Origin: Kocuria coralli | Lineage (GTDB): Bacteria > Actinomycetota > Actinomycetes > Actinomycetales > Micrococcaceae | Assembly (NCBI RefSeq): GCF_008831305.1 | Contig: NZ_ML708614.1 | Coordinates: 1 to 64,000, forward strand | Direction: 5' to 3' | DNA length: 64,000 nucleotides | Shown: piece by piece, positions 1-9,140 of the stretch | Position numbering within the stretch: the stretch's first letter is position 1 | Layout of the letters: every line of letters starts with the position of its first letter | The notes under the pieces: model-generated | Database searches by the model: none | Seen by the model: the letters and a program-made list of their open reading frames with translations, nothing else | What the model was told of the DNA's origin: nothing | Program-made: the position numbers and the translations under genes

Positions 1-651
1 CAAGCCGGCTCCCAACCCGACTGGTACATCGGGTTCGCCGATGGGGCACTGCGCCTCATGCCGGGCAACTGGCCCTTCGGCTGGGAACTCGATGCGCTGG
101 GCATGAGCCTCCCGTTCAGCCTGCTCCTGCCCATGGCCGGTCTGGGATTGTTCGTCCTGGGGGTACTGGTCTGGCCGTGGGTGGAGCGGTGGATCACCAA
201 GGACAACCGGGTGCACAACATCCTCGACCGCCCCCGCAACGCCCCCACCCGCACCGGTGCCGGCGTGGCCGCGATCGTGTTCTACGGCGTGCTGATGATC
301 GCCGCCACCGGTGACTTGATCGCGACGCACTTCCACCTGGCCGTCAACGACGTGATCTACATGCTGCGGTTCCTCTTCTTCTTCGGACCCGCCATCGCCT
401 TCATCATCACCCGACGCATCTGCCTCTCCCTACAACGCAAAGACCGCGAGATCGTGCTGCACGGCCGCGAAACCGGCCGCGTCCAGCAACTACCCCACGG
501 CGAATTCATCGAAGTCCACGAACCCCTCGACGAATACCACCGCTACACCCTGGTCTCCTTCGAAGACCGCGTCGCACCCGTCACCCCCACCGAACTCCAC
601 AACGCCCACCACCAACACCAACACGATGTGGACGAACTGGAATCGTCGTAG
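1..651 (+). CDS. qcrB: Cytochrome bc1 complex cytochrome b subunit, C-terminal part
   Basis: The reading frame is open from base 1, so the gene starts outside the window and only the last 216 residues are seen. It encodes the C-terminal part of the actinobacterial cytochrome b of the quinol-cytochrome c reductase (complex III), a membrane protein that oxidises menaquinol. The conserved stretch with WPFGWELDALGMSLP is followed by three hydrophobic segments and an RRICLSLQRKD basic turn typical of actinobacterial QcrB, then a cytoplasmic tail that is rich in His near its end (HHQHQHD). The b-type haem ligands lie upstream of the window. It is convergent with the next gene, and a long palindrome separates the two ends. 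Confidence 0.93.
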   Translation, partial: QAGSQPDWYIGFADGALRLMPGNWPFGWELDALGMSLPFSLLLPMAGLGLFVLGVLVWPWVERWITKDNRVHNILDRPRNAPTRTGAGVAAIVFYGVLMIAATGDLIATHFHLAVNDVIYMLRFLFFFGPAIAFIITRRICLSLQRKDREIVLHGRETGRVQQLPHGEFIEVHEPLDEYHRYTLVSFEDRVAPVTPTELHNAHHQHQHDVDELESS

Positions 652-658
652 TCGGGGA

Positions 659-717
659 GCGAACCCTCGCGGATGTCCCGGATCAGGCGGTGAAGCGGGA
701 CATCTGCGAGGGTTCGC
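659..717. terminator. Long inverted repeat between convergent gene ends (copy 1 of a repeat family)
   Basis: Arms at 659-680 and 696-717 (22 nt each, one mismatch) with core CGAACCCTCGCNGATGTCCCG. It fills the 82-nt gap between the qcrB stop and the acyltransferase stop, so it probably works as a bidirectional terminator. The same core recurs as a perfect 28-bp hairpin at 46832-46892. In this copy the inner part of the left arm (681-690) no longer pairs with TGAAG at 691-695, as if partly decayed. Confidence 0.75.
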
Positions 718-733
718 GACGACGAGGCGGCGC

Positions 734-1810
734 TCAGGCCGACGGGGCTCGTTCGCGTGTCGGCCGGGGCGCCGGGAGGCTCCACAGATACGGCACTCCA
801 GCGGTCAGGCGGTGGATCGCCAGGCAGAGCAGGATCGCGACCACTGTGAACACGGGTACGCCGGCCCAGTAGACCGGTGCGGCCAGTGCGCTTCCCGACG
901 GGTCCACGACGACGAGCGCGACCAGTGCGATCAACGCCTGCATCAGGAGCGGGTGCAGCACGTAGACGGCCAGGCTCCGCGTGCCGACGGTGCGAGCCCA
1001 CCGCAGCCCGGGCCTGCCATCCAGGCGCGAGAGCAGCCACAGGCCCGCGGGCAGGGCCAGGAGGGGCGGGAGCGCGGCACCGAAGTGCTGCAGCACGGGA
1101 ACGTCGCGGGTGGGCATCCAGACCACGATCGCGCCTGCGAACGCAAGGCACCACAACACGCCCTGCCATGGGCGCACGCGGGAGACCCATGACCGGATGT
1201 TCTCGCTCCACCATGCGCCCACCAGGAAGAACAGCCAGTTGGTTCCCAGTTCGTTGACGCCCCAGGTGACGTCGTCCACGATCCCCGGGACGAAGATCAG
1301 GAACAGCAGAGATGCCAGCACGACGGCCCACCGACGCGGGTCGACGCCGAGCAGCCCCTGAACGGCGTAGTAGATCGCCAGGGCGAGCAGGAACCACAGA
1401 TAGGAGTGGAACATCGCGGTATCCCGTGCGATCGAGGTGAACATCTCCCCCGCTGTCTTCCCGGGGTCCACCGCTCCGATGACCGGATAGGCAACCCAGT
1501 ACACCGCGGTCCAGAACGCGAAGAGCCACAGCATGTTCAGGGGTCTCAGGCGCCAGAACCGGGATCCGTACTTGGTGATGGAGCGCGTGACGAAGAATCC
1601 CGCCACCAGCATGAAGACCGGCATGCGCCACTGGCCGATGACCACGTTGAGCTGCTGCCAGGTGTTCGCCACCTCCCAGCCGTCACCGGTCAGGATCTTG
1701 ATGCTGTGCCCGAATACCACCAGGGCGATCGCCACGCCCTTGACGGTGTCTATCCACCGGTCGCGGGAAGGCGCCTCGCCCGTCGGGCTGATGTCGTGAT
1801 TCTGGGCCAC
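734..1810 (-). CDS. Acyltransferase 3 family integral membrane protein
   Basis: A 358-residue polytopic membrane protein of the acyltransferase 3 family (NodX/OpgC/OafA-like), which transfers acyl groups onto surface glycans or small molecules. Seen: the N-terminal signature RWIDTVKGVAIALVVFGHS with the conserved His at the end of the first membrane segment, the RMPVFMLVAGFF motif, about ten hydrophobic segments, and SLAVYVLHPLLMQ near the C-terminus. The start chosen is GTG at 1810, preceded by a strong GGGGGAAGG ribosome-binding site 6 nt away; a TTG 14 codons upstream has none. The acceptor cannot be predicted. It stands alone on its strand. Confidence 0.85.
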   Translation of the reverse strand: MAQNHDISPTGEAPSRDRWIDTVKGVAIALVVFGHSIKILTGDGWEVANTWQQLNVVIGQWRMPVFMLVAGFFVTRSITKYGSRFWRLRPLNMLWLFAFWTAVYWVAYPVIGAVDPGKTAGEMFTSIARDTAMFHSYLWFLLALAIYYAVQGLLGVDPRRWAVVLASLLFLIFVPGIVDDVTWGVNELGTNWLFFLVGAWWSENIRSWVSRVRPWQGVLWCLAFAGAIVVWMPTRDVPVLQHFGAALPPLLALPAGLWLLSRLDGRPGLRWARTVGTRSLAVYVLHPLLMQALIALVALVVVDPSGSALAAPVYWAGVPVFTVVAILLCLAIHRLTAGVPYLWSLPAPRPTRERAPSA

Positions 1811-1960
1811 GGAAGGCCTTCCCCCTCTGATGCTCCTGCCGACTTTGATCAAAGGTAGCCCGCGGCAGCCCGCCGACAGTGCTGCGCGGCTATGAAGTTC
1901 CCCACGTCATAGCCCTCTGACAAGCAGCGATCTCGATCCCGCCCCGGCCGGCGCCCCCGG

Positions 1961-2926
1961 TCACCCCAGGAGAACCGGGACGGCGTGAGCACCCACCTGC
2001 TGCAGCTGACCGGCCAGATCCCGGGCGAACTCCTGGTGGGGGACCAGCGCGATGAGGGTCGGCCCCGAACCCGAGACCATGGGAACGGCCCCCGTAGAAC
2101 GCAGTTCCTCGAGCCGCGGGGCCAGGTGGGGCGCCAGGTCCAGTGCCGGTGCCTGCAGGTCGTTGCGCAGCGCCCGCAAGGCCTCGACTCCGAAGACGCA
2201 CTCCCCGGCCAGGGCATCCAGCAGCTCGTCGGGAACCATCAGTTCGTCCTCTCCGGGGGCGGGCAGCACCCCGTCTGCGCGGAGGGCGTCCAGTCGGGCG
2301 AAGACCGCGGGGGTGGCCAGGGCGCCGTCGTCGGCGATCAGGACCGCCGGCCAGGAGGCTCCCACCGGCACCGGGGAGAGATCAGCTCCGGTGCCCGTGC
2401 CGACGGCGGCCCCTCCGGTCATGGCGAAGGGGACGTCCGCGCCGAGCTCGCGGGCGATCTCGAGGGAGCGGCTGACCGTGGTCTCGCGACCGGTCACCGC
2501 GAAGATCAGGGCGGTCGTGGCCTGAAGGGCGGCGGCGGCGTCGGCGGACCCGCCGCCCATGCCGCCGGCGACGGGCACGGCCTTCTCGATGTGCAGCCGG
2601 ACGCCACCGGGCAGGCCGCCGGCGCGGTCGACCGCCTTCCTGGCCGCCCGGACGGCCAGGTTGGAGTCGCCCATGGGCACCTGCGCCAGGTCGAAGCCGC
2701 CCCGGCGATGCTGTTGGTCCACCAGGGAACCCGGCACCACCTCGAGGGTGCACTCGATCTGCCCCGGGGGCAGCAGGGGGTCGAAGGTGGCGGTGACCGC
2801 CTCCGCTACGTCGACGGCGATGTAGAGGCTGGCCACCCCGTGGTATCCGTCGGGACGCCGGGGGCCCACGGCGAAGAACAGGTTGACCTTGCCCGGAGCC
2901 TCGACCCGGAAGGAATGCTGGCTCAC
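1961..2926 (-). CDS. ispE: 4-diphosphocytidyl-2-C-methyl-D-erythritol kinase
   Basis: GHMP-family kinase that phosphorylates CDP-methylerythritol in the MEP isoprenoid pathway (cytosol). Visible: the N-terminal PGKVNLFF substrate motif (about residues 11-18), the ATP-binding glycine-rich loop [13 protein letters not shown] (118-130) and the C-terminal GSGPTLIAL motif. At 321 residues it has normal length. Its GTG start overlaps the rsmA stop by 4 nt (GTGA), indicating translational coupling. The rsmA-ispE pairing is widely conserved in actinobacteria and probably supplies precursors for menaquinone and polyprenyl phosphates. Confidence 0.96.
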   Translation of the reverse strand: MSQHSFRVEAPGKVNLFFAVGPRRPDGYHGVASLYIAVDVAEAVTATFDPLLPPGQIECTLEVVPGSLVDQQHRRGGFDLAQVPMGDSNLAVRAARKAVDRAGGLPGGVRLHIEKAVPVAGGMGGGSADAAAALQATTALIFAVTGRETTVSRSLEIARELGADVPFAMTGGAAVGTGTGADLSPVPVGASWPAVLIADDGALATPAVFARLDALRADGVLPAPGEDELMVPDELLDALAGECVFGVEALRALRNDLQAPALDLAPHLAPRLEELRSTGAVPMVSGSGPTLIALVPHQEFARDLAGQLQQVGAHAVPVLLG

Positions 2927-3885
2927 GCGCGATACCGCCCTTCCGCGGGCACGATGCCCCGCCGTACTCCCGCTGCGGCGACGGCAGCGAACTGGGTGAC
3001 GTCCAATTTCTCGCCGCGCTCGGTGGGAGCCACGCCGGCCGCCACCAGCACGGCCTCCGCTTCCGCACCGGACCCGGCCCAGGCGGAGAGGGCGGCCCGC
3101 AGCGTCTTCCGGCGCTGGGCGAATGCGGCGTCCACCACCGTGAACACGGCGTCCCGGTCGACCGCAGCCGCGCGGTCTCCGCCCAGCCCGAGCGCCTCGC
3201 CCGCGCCGATATCCGCGACCGGCTCCCGCCTCCGGACGAACCGGACCAGTCCGGAGCTGATCCGCGGTGCCGGCCAGAAGACCTGCGTGCCGATCACCCC
3301 GGCCTTGGTCACCTCCGCGAACCAGGAGGCCTTGACCGAGGGCACGCCGTAGACCTTCGACCCCGGCGTCGCGGCGAGCCGGTCGGCCACCTCGTCCTGG
3401 ACCATGACCAGCCCGTGCCCGATGGAGGGGAAGGTCCCCAGAAGGTGCAGGAGCACGGGCACGGCCACGTTGTACGGAAGATTGGCCACCAGGGCGTCGG
3501 GGACGCGCGGGAGCTCCGTGACCGCCATGGCATCCGAGGAGACGACGTCGATCGCCTGCCCGCTGCCGGGACGGAACCGGTCGACCGTGCGCGGCAGCTG
3601 CTCGGCCAGCCGGGGGTCGATCTCCACCGCGACCACGTGCCCGGCGGCGTCCAGCAGCCCCAGCGTCAGGGAGCCCAGTCCCGGTCCGACCTCCAGGACG
3701 GTCTCCGCACCCGGGGACAACCGGGCGGCAGCCACGATCCGGCGGATCGTATTGGGGTCGATCACGAAGTTCTGCCCCAGGGTCTTGGTGGGGCGGATCC
3801 CCAGAGATTCCGCCAGCTCGCGGATCTCGGCGGGTCCCAGCAGCGCTGGCGGGCCGGGGTCTTGGGGTTCATTCACGCCGACCAT
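2923..3885 (-). CDS. rsmA: 16S rRNA (adenine1518/1519-N6)-dimethyltransferase
   Basis: KsgA/RsmA, the SAM-dependent enzyme that dimethylates two adjacent adenosines near the 3' end of 16S rRNA during small-subunit assembly. Seen: [10 protein letters not shown], the SAM-binding motif [10 protein letters not shown] (about residue 65-74) and the catalytic NLPY (135-138). I chose ATG at 3885 (320 residues); a TTG four codons upstream at 3897 is the alternative, and neither has a clear Shine-Dalgarno site. It follows tatD by 75 nt. In Mycobacterium, rpfB lies between tatD and ksgA; here that gene is absent. Confidence 0.95.
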   Translation of the reverse strand: MVGVNEPQDPGPPALLGPAEIRELAESLGIRPTKTLGQNFVIDPNTIRRIVAAARLSPGAETVLEVGPGLGSLTLGLLDAAGHVVAVEIDPRLAEQLPRTVDRFRPGSGQAIDVVSSDAMAVTELPRVPDALVANLPYNVAVPVLLHLLGTFPSIGHGLVMVQDEVADRLAATPGSKVYGVPSVKASWFAEVTKAGVIGTQVFWPAPRISSGLVRFVRRREPVADIGAGEALGLGGDRAAAVDRDAVFTVVDAAFAQRRKTLRAALSAWAGSGAEAEAVLVAAGVAPTERGEKLDVTQFAAVAAAGVRRGIVPAEGRYRA

Positions 3886-3960
3886 GCTACCGAGCAACCG
3901 GCCCCTTCCCGACCGCGGCTCCCGCCGTCGTTCGCGGTGAGGAGGGTGAAGCGACGGTCC

Positions 3961-4965
3961 TCAATGCTCGCCGTAGACCTCGCGGACGGTGGCGTCGACC
4001 CTGCGGCAGAACTCGTCGAGCGGCCTGCCCAGGAAATCGGCGACCCATCGGGTGGTCTGGGCCACCAGGTACGGGGCGTTGGGCCGCCCGCGGTACGGGT
4101 GCGGCGTCAGGAAGGGTGCGTCGGTCTCGACCATGATCAGCTCGGGCCGCGCGACGGAGAGCGCTTCCTGGAGGTCGCGGGAGTTCTTGAACGTCACGGT
4201 TCCCGAGAAGGACATGTACCACCCGTTCTCGTTGCAGATGCGGGCCAGCTCGGCGTCGCCGGAGAAGCAGTGGAAGACGGTGCGGTCGGGCGCGCCCTCC
4301 TCCCCGAGGATCCGGACGATGTCGGCGTGGGCGTCGCGATCGTGGATCTGCATGGCTTTGCCCGCGGACTTGGCCAGCCGGATGTGCTCGCGGAAGGCGT
4401 CGTGCTGGTGATGGCGGCGGGACTTGCGGGTCCGGAAGTAGTCCAGGCCGGTCTCCCCCAGCGCCCGTACGCGGTCGTGGGCGGCGAGCCCGGCGATCAC
4501 CGCGAGCGCGTCGTCGAGGTCACCGGCCTCCGCCAGACCGGGCACCTCGTTGGGGTGCAGCGCCACGGCGGCCAGGACCCGCCGGTCGGCCTGCGCGGCT
4601 TCCACCGCCCAGCGGGCGGACTCGACGTCGTAGCCCACCTGGACCACGCCGCGCACCCCCAGGTCCTCAGCGGTGTCGAGGATGTCGCGCAAGCCGATGC
4701 GCACCCGACCGTCCTGGGTGTCCATGTGCGTGTGGTTGTCCACGACCGGTACCGGCAACGGCTCGGGCGCGGGCGGAAAGGTCAGGTCGCGGGTATGGCC
4801 CGATTCCGACGACTCGTCGCGCCGATCGGTCCCCTCACCGCTGGGCGTCGACTCCGGAAGAAGGTAGTGCTCGGGCCGGTACGGCTCCGGCGTCTCACCC
4901 GGCACGGTCGCGGGGCGATCGGCCGGATCCGGCCACAACGTTGCGGTGGTTCGAGGGTGGGTCAT
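3961..4965 (-). CDS. TatD family metal-dependent hydrolase
   Basis: TatD-type amidohydrolase-fold nuclease, probably a 3'-5' exonuclease acting on DNA or RNA ends. Seen: the metal-binding HxH in VVDNHTHMD (His78, His80), GETGLDYFR, HDRDAH and the C-terminal ETDAPFLTPHPYRGR. An extra roughly 70-residue Pro/Glu/Asp-rich N-terminus precedes the catalytic domain, which is longer than usual. The ATG at 4965 is 7 nt after TAGGCT, a leaderless arrangement; the TAG of that -10 box is the stop codon of rsmI. Lies in the conserved rsmI-tatD-rsmA-ispE order. Confidence 0.92.
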   Translation of the reverse strand: MTHPRTTATLWPDPADRPATVPGETPEPYRPEHYLLPESTPSGEGTDRRDESSESGHTRDLTFPPAPEPLPVPVVDNHTHMDTQDGRVRIGLRDILDTAEDLGVRGVVQVGYDVESARWAVEAAQADRRVLAAVALHPNEVPGLAEAGDLDDALAVIAGLAAHDRVRALGETGLDYFRTRKSRRHHQHDAFREHIRLAKSAGKAMQIHDRDAHADIVRILGEEGAPDRTVFHCFSGDAELARICNENGWYMSFSGTVTFKNSRDLQEALSVARPELIMVETDAPFLTPHPYRGRPNAPYLVAQTTRWVADFLGRPLDEFCRRVDATVREVYGEH

Positions 4966-4975
4966 CCGCACAAGC

Positions 4976-5839
4976 CTAGCTTTCGCGGGCGGCCAGCACC
5001 GACTCGTAGAGCTCGCGCTTGGAGACTCCGCGGGCTGCGGCGACCGTGCCCGAGGCGTCCTTGAGCCGCACGCCGTCGGCCACCAGCGCCTCGACCTCCT
5101 CCACCAGGTCCTCGGGCCTCTCCGGTTCGGCCTCCGGGGCGCCCTGGACGACGACGACGATCTCCCCTCTCACCCCGTCGGCCTCCGCCCTCTCGTGAAG
5201 GGACCCGAGGTCACCGCGCAGCACCTCCTCGTGCAGCTTGGTCAGCTCCCGGGCGACCACCGCCGGGCGGTCCGCCCCGAAGGCTCCGGCGAGCGCCTGG
5301 AGCATCGCGGCGACCCGGTGGGGGGCCTCGTAGAAGACCATGGTCCGGCGTTCGTCGGCCAGCTCGGCCAGCCGGGCCTCGCGCTGCGTGGCCTTCCGTG
5401 GGAGGAAACCCTCGAAGACGAAGCGGTCGCTGGGCAGTCCCGAGACGGCCAGGGCGGTCAGCACGGCGGAGGGACCCGGAAGCGCGGTGACGGTCAGCCC
5501 CTCGGCCGCCGCTGCGGCAGCCACCCGGTACCCGGGGTCGGAGATCGTGGGCATCCCCGCATCCGAGACCACCAGGACGGTGCGGCCCGCGCGGACCTCG
5601 GCCAAGAGGTCGGCGGCTGAGGCGGCCTCGTTGTGCTCGTGGTGGGAGACCAGCCGGCCCCTCAGCGGAACGTCCAGTCCGGCGGCCAGCTTCCGGGTCC
5701 GGCGGGTGTCCTCGGCGGCGATCACATCGGCGGACGCCAGGGCCTCCCGGAGCCGGTCGGTGGCGTCACCCAGATTGCCGATGGGGGTGCCGGCCAGCAC
5801 CAGGGCGCCGGTGGAGAAGGAGTCTGCGCGGGAAGTCAC
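4976..5839 (-). CDS. rsmI: 16S rRNA (cytidine1402-2'-O)-methyltransferase
   Basis: Tetrapyrrole-methylase-fold enzyme that 2'-O-methylates C1402 of 16S rRNA. Seen: LVLAGTPIGNLGD at the N-terminus, AAEDTRRTRKL, SDAGMPTISDPG, LPGPSAVLTAL and FEGFLPRK, all family landmarks. The start is GTG at 5839 (287 residues), 7 nt after TAGAGT, suggesting a leaderless mRNA; the frame stays open far upstream, but that part overlaps the divergent pmt gene and has no family similarity. The C-terminal ~40 residues form the small helical tail usual in the family. Divergent pairing with pmt is conserved in actinobacteria. Confidence 0.95.
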   Translation of the reverse strand: MTSRADSFSTGALVLAGTPIGNLGDATDRLREALASADVIAAEDTRRTRKLAAGLDVPLRGRLVSHHEHNEAASAADLLAEVRAGRTVLVVSDAGMPTISDPGYRVAAAAAAEGLTVTALPGPSAVLTALAVSGLPSDRFVFEGFLPRKATQREARLAELADERRTMVFYEAPHRVAAMLQALAGAFGADRPAVVARELTKLHEEVLRGDLGSLHERAEADGVRGEIVVVVQGAPEAEPERPEDLVEEVEALVADGVRLKDASGTVAAARGVSKRELYESVLAARES

Positions 5840-5900
5840 GCAGACCACTCTAGGCCTGTTGGCCGGGAGTTCTCGGCCCGGGTCCCCTACCATGACGCCC

Positions 5901-7559
5901 GTGACCCCTTCCCCCCGAGACAGCCCGCCCCCCGCGACACGGGCCGCCCTCTCCAGGTCATGGCGCCCTCTGCACGCCGACCGCCTCCCGCGGTCCGAGC
6001 TGCGCGAACGGCTGCTGCCCGCCTGGGCGCCGGTGGCGCCGTGGATGTGGCTCCTCCCCCTCCTGCCCGTCGTCCTGGGCGGGGTCATGCGCTTCTGGCA
6101 GCTGGCCCGCCCCCAGGAGATCGCCTTCGACGAGACGTACTACGTCAAGGACAGCTGGGCCCTGGTGCTCTCCGGCTACGAGCAGTCATGGCCCGAGGAG
6201 GCGGATGCCGGCTTCTCCGCGGGCCATCCGCCGGATCCCACCGGGGACGCGTCCTTCGTGGTGCATCCCCCCGTGGGCAAATGGCTCATCGGCCTGGGCA
6301 TGCTGCTCTTCGGCCCCGGGGACGCCTTCGGGTGGCGTTTCTTCCCCGCGGTCGCGGGCACGGTCATGATCGCTCTGGTGGTGCTCGCCGCGCTGCTGAT
6401 GTTCCGGTCACCGGTCGTGGCCGCCGTCGCCGGGACCCTGCTGGCCGTCGACGGCCTGCACCTGACGCATTCGCGGCTGGCGCTGCTGGACATCTTCCTG
6501 GCCCTGTTCGTGCTGCTGGCCTTCGTATTCCTGCTGCTGGACCGCTTCGACGGACGACGACGGCTGATCGACCGCCTGCCGGACCCAGGCCGGCCCCATG
6601 GGGGTCCCACCCCCATGGGGCCCTGGCTGGGGGTGCGCTGGTGGCGCATCGCCGCCGGGGTCTCCTGCGGCCTCGCGGTGGGGGTCAAGTGGAATGCCCT
6701 GTACTTCGTAGCGGCGCTGGGCATCATCACGGTGCTGTGGGATCTGGGGGCGCGCCGGGCCGCGGGCGTCAGGCACTGGTTTCCCGCCGGGGTCCTCAAG
6801 GACGGCCTCTTCGCCTTCGTCTGCATGATCCCCGTGGCCCTGGTGACCTATGTCGCCACCTGGGCCGGATGGCTGAGGACCTCGGGTGGATACGACCGGC
6901 AATGGGCTGCGGAGCACCCCGGGGAGGGCGTCCAGTGGCTGCCCGGGGCCCTGCGGTCCCTGTGGGAGTACCACCGGGCCGCCTACGAGTTCCACGTGCA
7001 GCTGGACTCCGGGCACACCTACATGGCCGGCCCGGCGCAGTGGCCGATCCTCGGACGACCGACCTCCTACTTCTACGAGTCGCTGCAGCAGGGGCAGAAC
7101 GGCTGCGAGGTCCCCAACTGCTCCCAGGCGATCCTGAACCTGGGCAACCCGGTGATCTGGTGGACGGCCATCCCCGTCATGATCGCGCTGCTGATCCTGG
7201 CCCTCACATGGCGGAGATGGCGCATGGACTGGGGGATCCTCTCCCCCCTGGCCCTGGTGGCCGTGGGCTGGCTGCCGTGGTTCGCCTACCCCGAGCGCAC
7301 CCAGTTCTTCTTCTACGCCCTGCCCTACCTGCCCTTCATGGTCCTGCTCCTGGCCGCGGGGCTCTGCATGATCCTCCCGGGGCGGGAGTCGCCCGGCCAG
7401 GCGTCGTCGAAGGCCTACCGGATCGCCAGCTGGTCGGTGGTCGGCGTGTGGCTGGCCCTGGTCCTGGCGGTGGCCTGGTACTTCTGGCCCATCTGGACCG
7501 CCCAGGTCATCCCGTACGAGGCCTGGCACCGGCGCATGTGGTTCCCCAGCTGGATCTGA
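5901..7559 (+). CDS. pmt: Polyprenol-phosphate-mannose protein mannosyltransferase
   Basis: GT39 family membrane enzyme that transfers mannose from polyprenyl-phosphate-mannose to Ser/Thr of exported proteins. Seen: FDETYYVKDSW (residues 76-86) carrying the catalytic Asp-Glu of the first extracellular loop, about ten membrane segments, and the C-terminal family motif PTSYFYE...ILNLGNPVIWW. GTG at 5901 lies 7 nt after TACCAT (leaderless); ATG at 5892 is an in-frame alternative. A perfect 14-bp inverted repeat with 3-nt loop (6592-6622) lies inside the coding sequence and encodes a Pro/Gly/Met-rich loop (AGPMGVPPPMGPW). 552 residues, normal length. Confidence 0.94.
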   Translation: MTPSPRDSPPPATRAALSRSWRPLHADRLPRSELRERLLPAWAPVAPWMWLLPLLPVVLGGVMRFWQLARPQEIAFDETYYVKDSWALVLSGYEQSWPEEADAGFSAGHPPDPTGDASFVVHPPVGKWLIGLGMLLFGPGDAFGWRFFPAVAGTVMIALVVLAALLMFRSPVVAAVAGTLLAVDGLHLTHSRLALLDIFLALFVLLAFVFLLLDRFDGRRRLIDRLPDPGRPHGGPTPMGPWLGVRWWRIAAGVSCGLAVGVKWNALYFVAALGIITVLWDLGARRAAGVRHWFPAGVLKDGLFAFVCMIPVALVTYVATWAGWLRTSGGYDRQWAAEHPGEGVQWLPGALRSLWEYHRAAYEFHVQLDSGHTYMAGPAQWPILGRPTSYFYESLQQGQNGCEVPNCSQAILNLGNPVIWWTAIPVMIALLILALTWRRWRMDWGILSPLALVAVGWLPWFAYPERTQFFFYALPYLPFMVLLLAAGLCMILPGRESPGQASSKAYRIASWSVVGVWLALVLAVAWYFWPIWTAQVIPYEAWHRRMWFPSWI

Positions 7560-7633
7560 GCCGTCGGGGGTGACCGGGGGTCACGAGGGGCCCGCTGGGA
7601 ACTCCTGGAGGGCGTGGTGGAACCACGGGCCGC

Positions 7634-8674
7634 TCAGCGCCCCTGCCGGGCGGCCCGGCGTCGTAGCGCCCTGCGCCCGCAGAGCAGGACCAGGACCGCA
7701 CCGAGGATCGTGAGCACCCCCACGGTGGCGGCAGCATCGATCCAGAACTGGGTGGGGTACAGGCGGATCAGGGTGTCGGAGAGGCTGAAGGTCCAGGTGC
7801 CGCTGGCGAAGAACAGGGAGTGGAACGTCGCGAAGAACCACTGCCACGCGAGAGCCGCGACCACGGCCAGCACCACGATGAGGACGAGCGTGACCCAGGC
7901 CCCGCGCATCGCCGAGCGGATCAGCCCCTCGGCATCGGAGCCGCGGCGCGCGAACCAGATCGCCACGGCCAGCAGCGCCACGACGAGTCCCAGGCCCAGT
8001 CCGATCTGCATGACGTACTTGACGTCCGTCATGTGCGAGATCTCCTCCGGGGAGAACCACGGGGACCCGTCGGGGGCGCGGACGTTCTCCAGGAAGGCCG
8101 CCGGAGCCCAGTTGAGGATGTAGTCCACCCCGTGCGAGCCCAGGGTCATCCGTGCCCCCGCACCGAATCCGAAGGGGTCGGCGGGGAAACCGGGACGGTG
8201 GTACTCGATCCAGAGGAACACCGGCGTGGCCACCAGGCGCACGGAGGCGGCCAGCAGTCCCAGGGGGACCGCCAATCCCACGAGCAGCCGGGTGAGCAGG
8301 CGCGACGCGCTGCGGGGTGCCGTGCCGGGCCGGGCGCCCGGACCCGGCGGGACCTGCTGCGGCGCCCCCGTGTCCGGCGACGCTCCCGCGCTCGCACCAT
8401 CCCCGAAGCCGGCCGGCCCGGCGCCGGGGCCCGGCCGGGTTCCGCTCGCCCAAGGAGTGGGGCCACCGGGATCTCCGGCCGTTGCCGGGACCGGCTGCGA
8501 ATCCCGCGGCTCGGCAGCCCGGGTGGCGCCGGCGTCGGAGGTGGCCTCCCCCAGCAGGTCGGCCCGGTCAGGGCGGGGTACGGCGGGATCCAGACGCGTC
8601 CAGTCCTCCGGAGCGCGGCGCTCCCCGGGACCCCTGTCGCGGGGGCCGCCGGTGCGGTTCTGTCCGTTGCTCAC
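7634..8674 (-). CDS. TIGR01906/DUF1461 family integral membrane protein
   Basis: Member of the DUF1461 (TIGR01906) membrane protein family of unknown function. The first ~130 residues are a cytoplasmic-looking, Pro/Gly/Ala-rich disordered tail; then come about five membrane segments with the family signature in FHSLFFASGTWTF, SDTLIRLYPTQFW and EEISHMTDVK. GTG at 8674 has AAGGA about 9 nt upstream. It follows the Trm112-like gene by 68 nt on the same strand, an arrangement that suggests one transcript. Nothing in the sequence identifies a substrate. Confidence 0.85.
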   Translation of the reverse strand: MSNGQNRTGGPRDRGPGERRAPEDWTRLDPAVPRPDRADLLGEATSDAGATRAAEPRDSQPVPATAGDPGGPTPWASGTRPGPGAGPAGFGDGASAGASPDTGAPQQVPPGPGARPGTAPRSASRLLTRLLVGLAVPLGLLAASVRLVATPVFLWIEYHRPGFPADPFGFGAGARMTLGSHGVDYILNWAPAAFLENVRAPDGSPWFSPEEISHMTDVKYVMQIGLGLGLVVALLAVAIWFARRGSDAEGLIRSAMRGAWVTLVLIVVLAVVAALAWQWFFATFHSLFFASGTWTFSLSDTLIRLYPTQFWIDAAATVGVLTILGAVLVLLCGRRALRRRAARQGR

Positions 8675-8742
8675 GGGTCACGTCCTTCGATCGGCGTCGC
8701 TGGGGGTGTTCGCGGGCTCCGGCGCAGCACCGGGCCGGGGAC

Positions 8743-9027
8743 TCACGGAGTCAGAGGCAGGAAGTTCGGGATGCCGTCGACCACCTCGAAGACGGGATGC
8801 ACGCCCTCGTTGAAAGGGCGCTCGCTCATCATGTGGTGCTCGTCCACGATCACCAGCTTGGCACGGGTCATGGGGCATCGCAGGACGGCGAGCAGGGCCG
8901 GGGACAACGACGAGACCCCGTCGCCGCGGTTCAGCCGGGCGGCCGAAGGCGTCTGAGACTGGGGGCTCTGGTGTTGAGGTCCCTGGGACTGAGGAGTCTG
9001 ACCGGATGATGGGGCGGTGGCGTTCAT
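8743..9027 (-). CDS. Trm112-like small protein
   Basis: 94-residue protein. The C-terminal half matches the Trm112/YcaR family: LLAVLRCPMTRAKLVIVD, followed by GVHPVFEVVDGIPNFLPL. Family members are small zinc-ribbon-like partners of methyltransferases and other enzymes, but only one Cys of the usual set is present here, so zinc binding is unlikely. The first ~40 residues are a low-complexity Gln/Ser/Pro stretch. Located between the DUF3499 and DUF1461 genes on the same strand, in the whiB neighbourhood conserved in actinobacteria. The molecular partner is unknown. Confidence 0.82.
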   Translation of the reverse strand: MNATAPSSGQTPQSQGPQHQSPQSQTPSAARLNRGDGVSSLSPALLAVLRCPMTRAKLVIVDEHHMMSERPFNEGVHPVFEVVDGIPNFLPLTP

Positions 9028-9140
9028 GATGGTCTCCGGGGAGGTGCGTCACCCTCGCGCCGGGTGCCGGGAAGCGGGCCGCGCAAGGCGGGGAACCGGT
9101 GCTCCGGCGGGGAGTCGGCGGGGTGGATGGGGGGGGGCTG

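Noticed and set aside
5840-6088. N-terminal extension of RsmI
   Set aside because: Overlaps the divergent pmt start and lacks RsmI features; a leaderless GTG at 5839 fits length and promoter.
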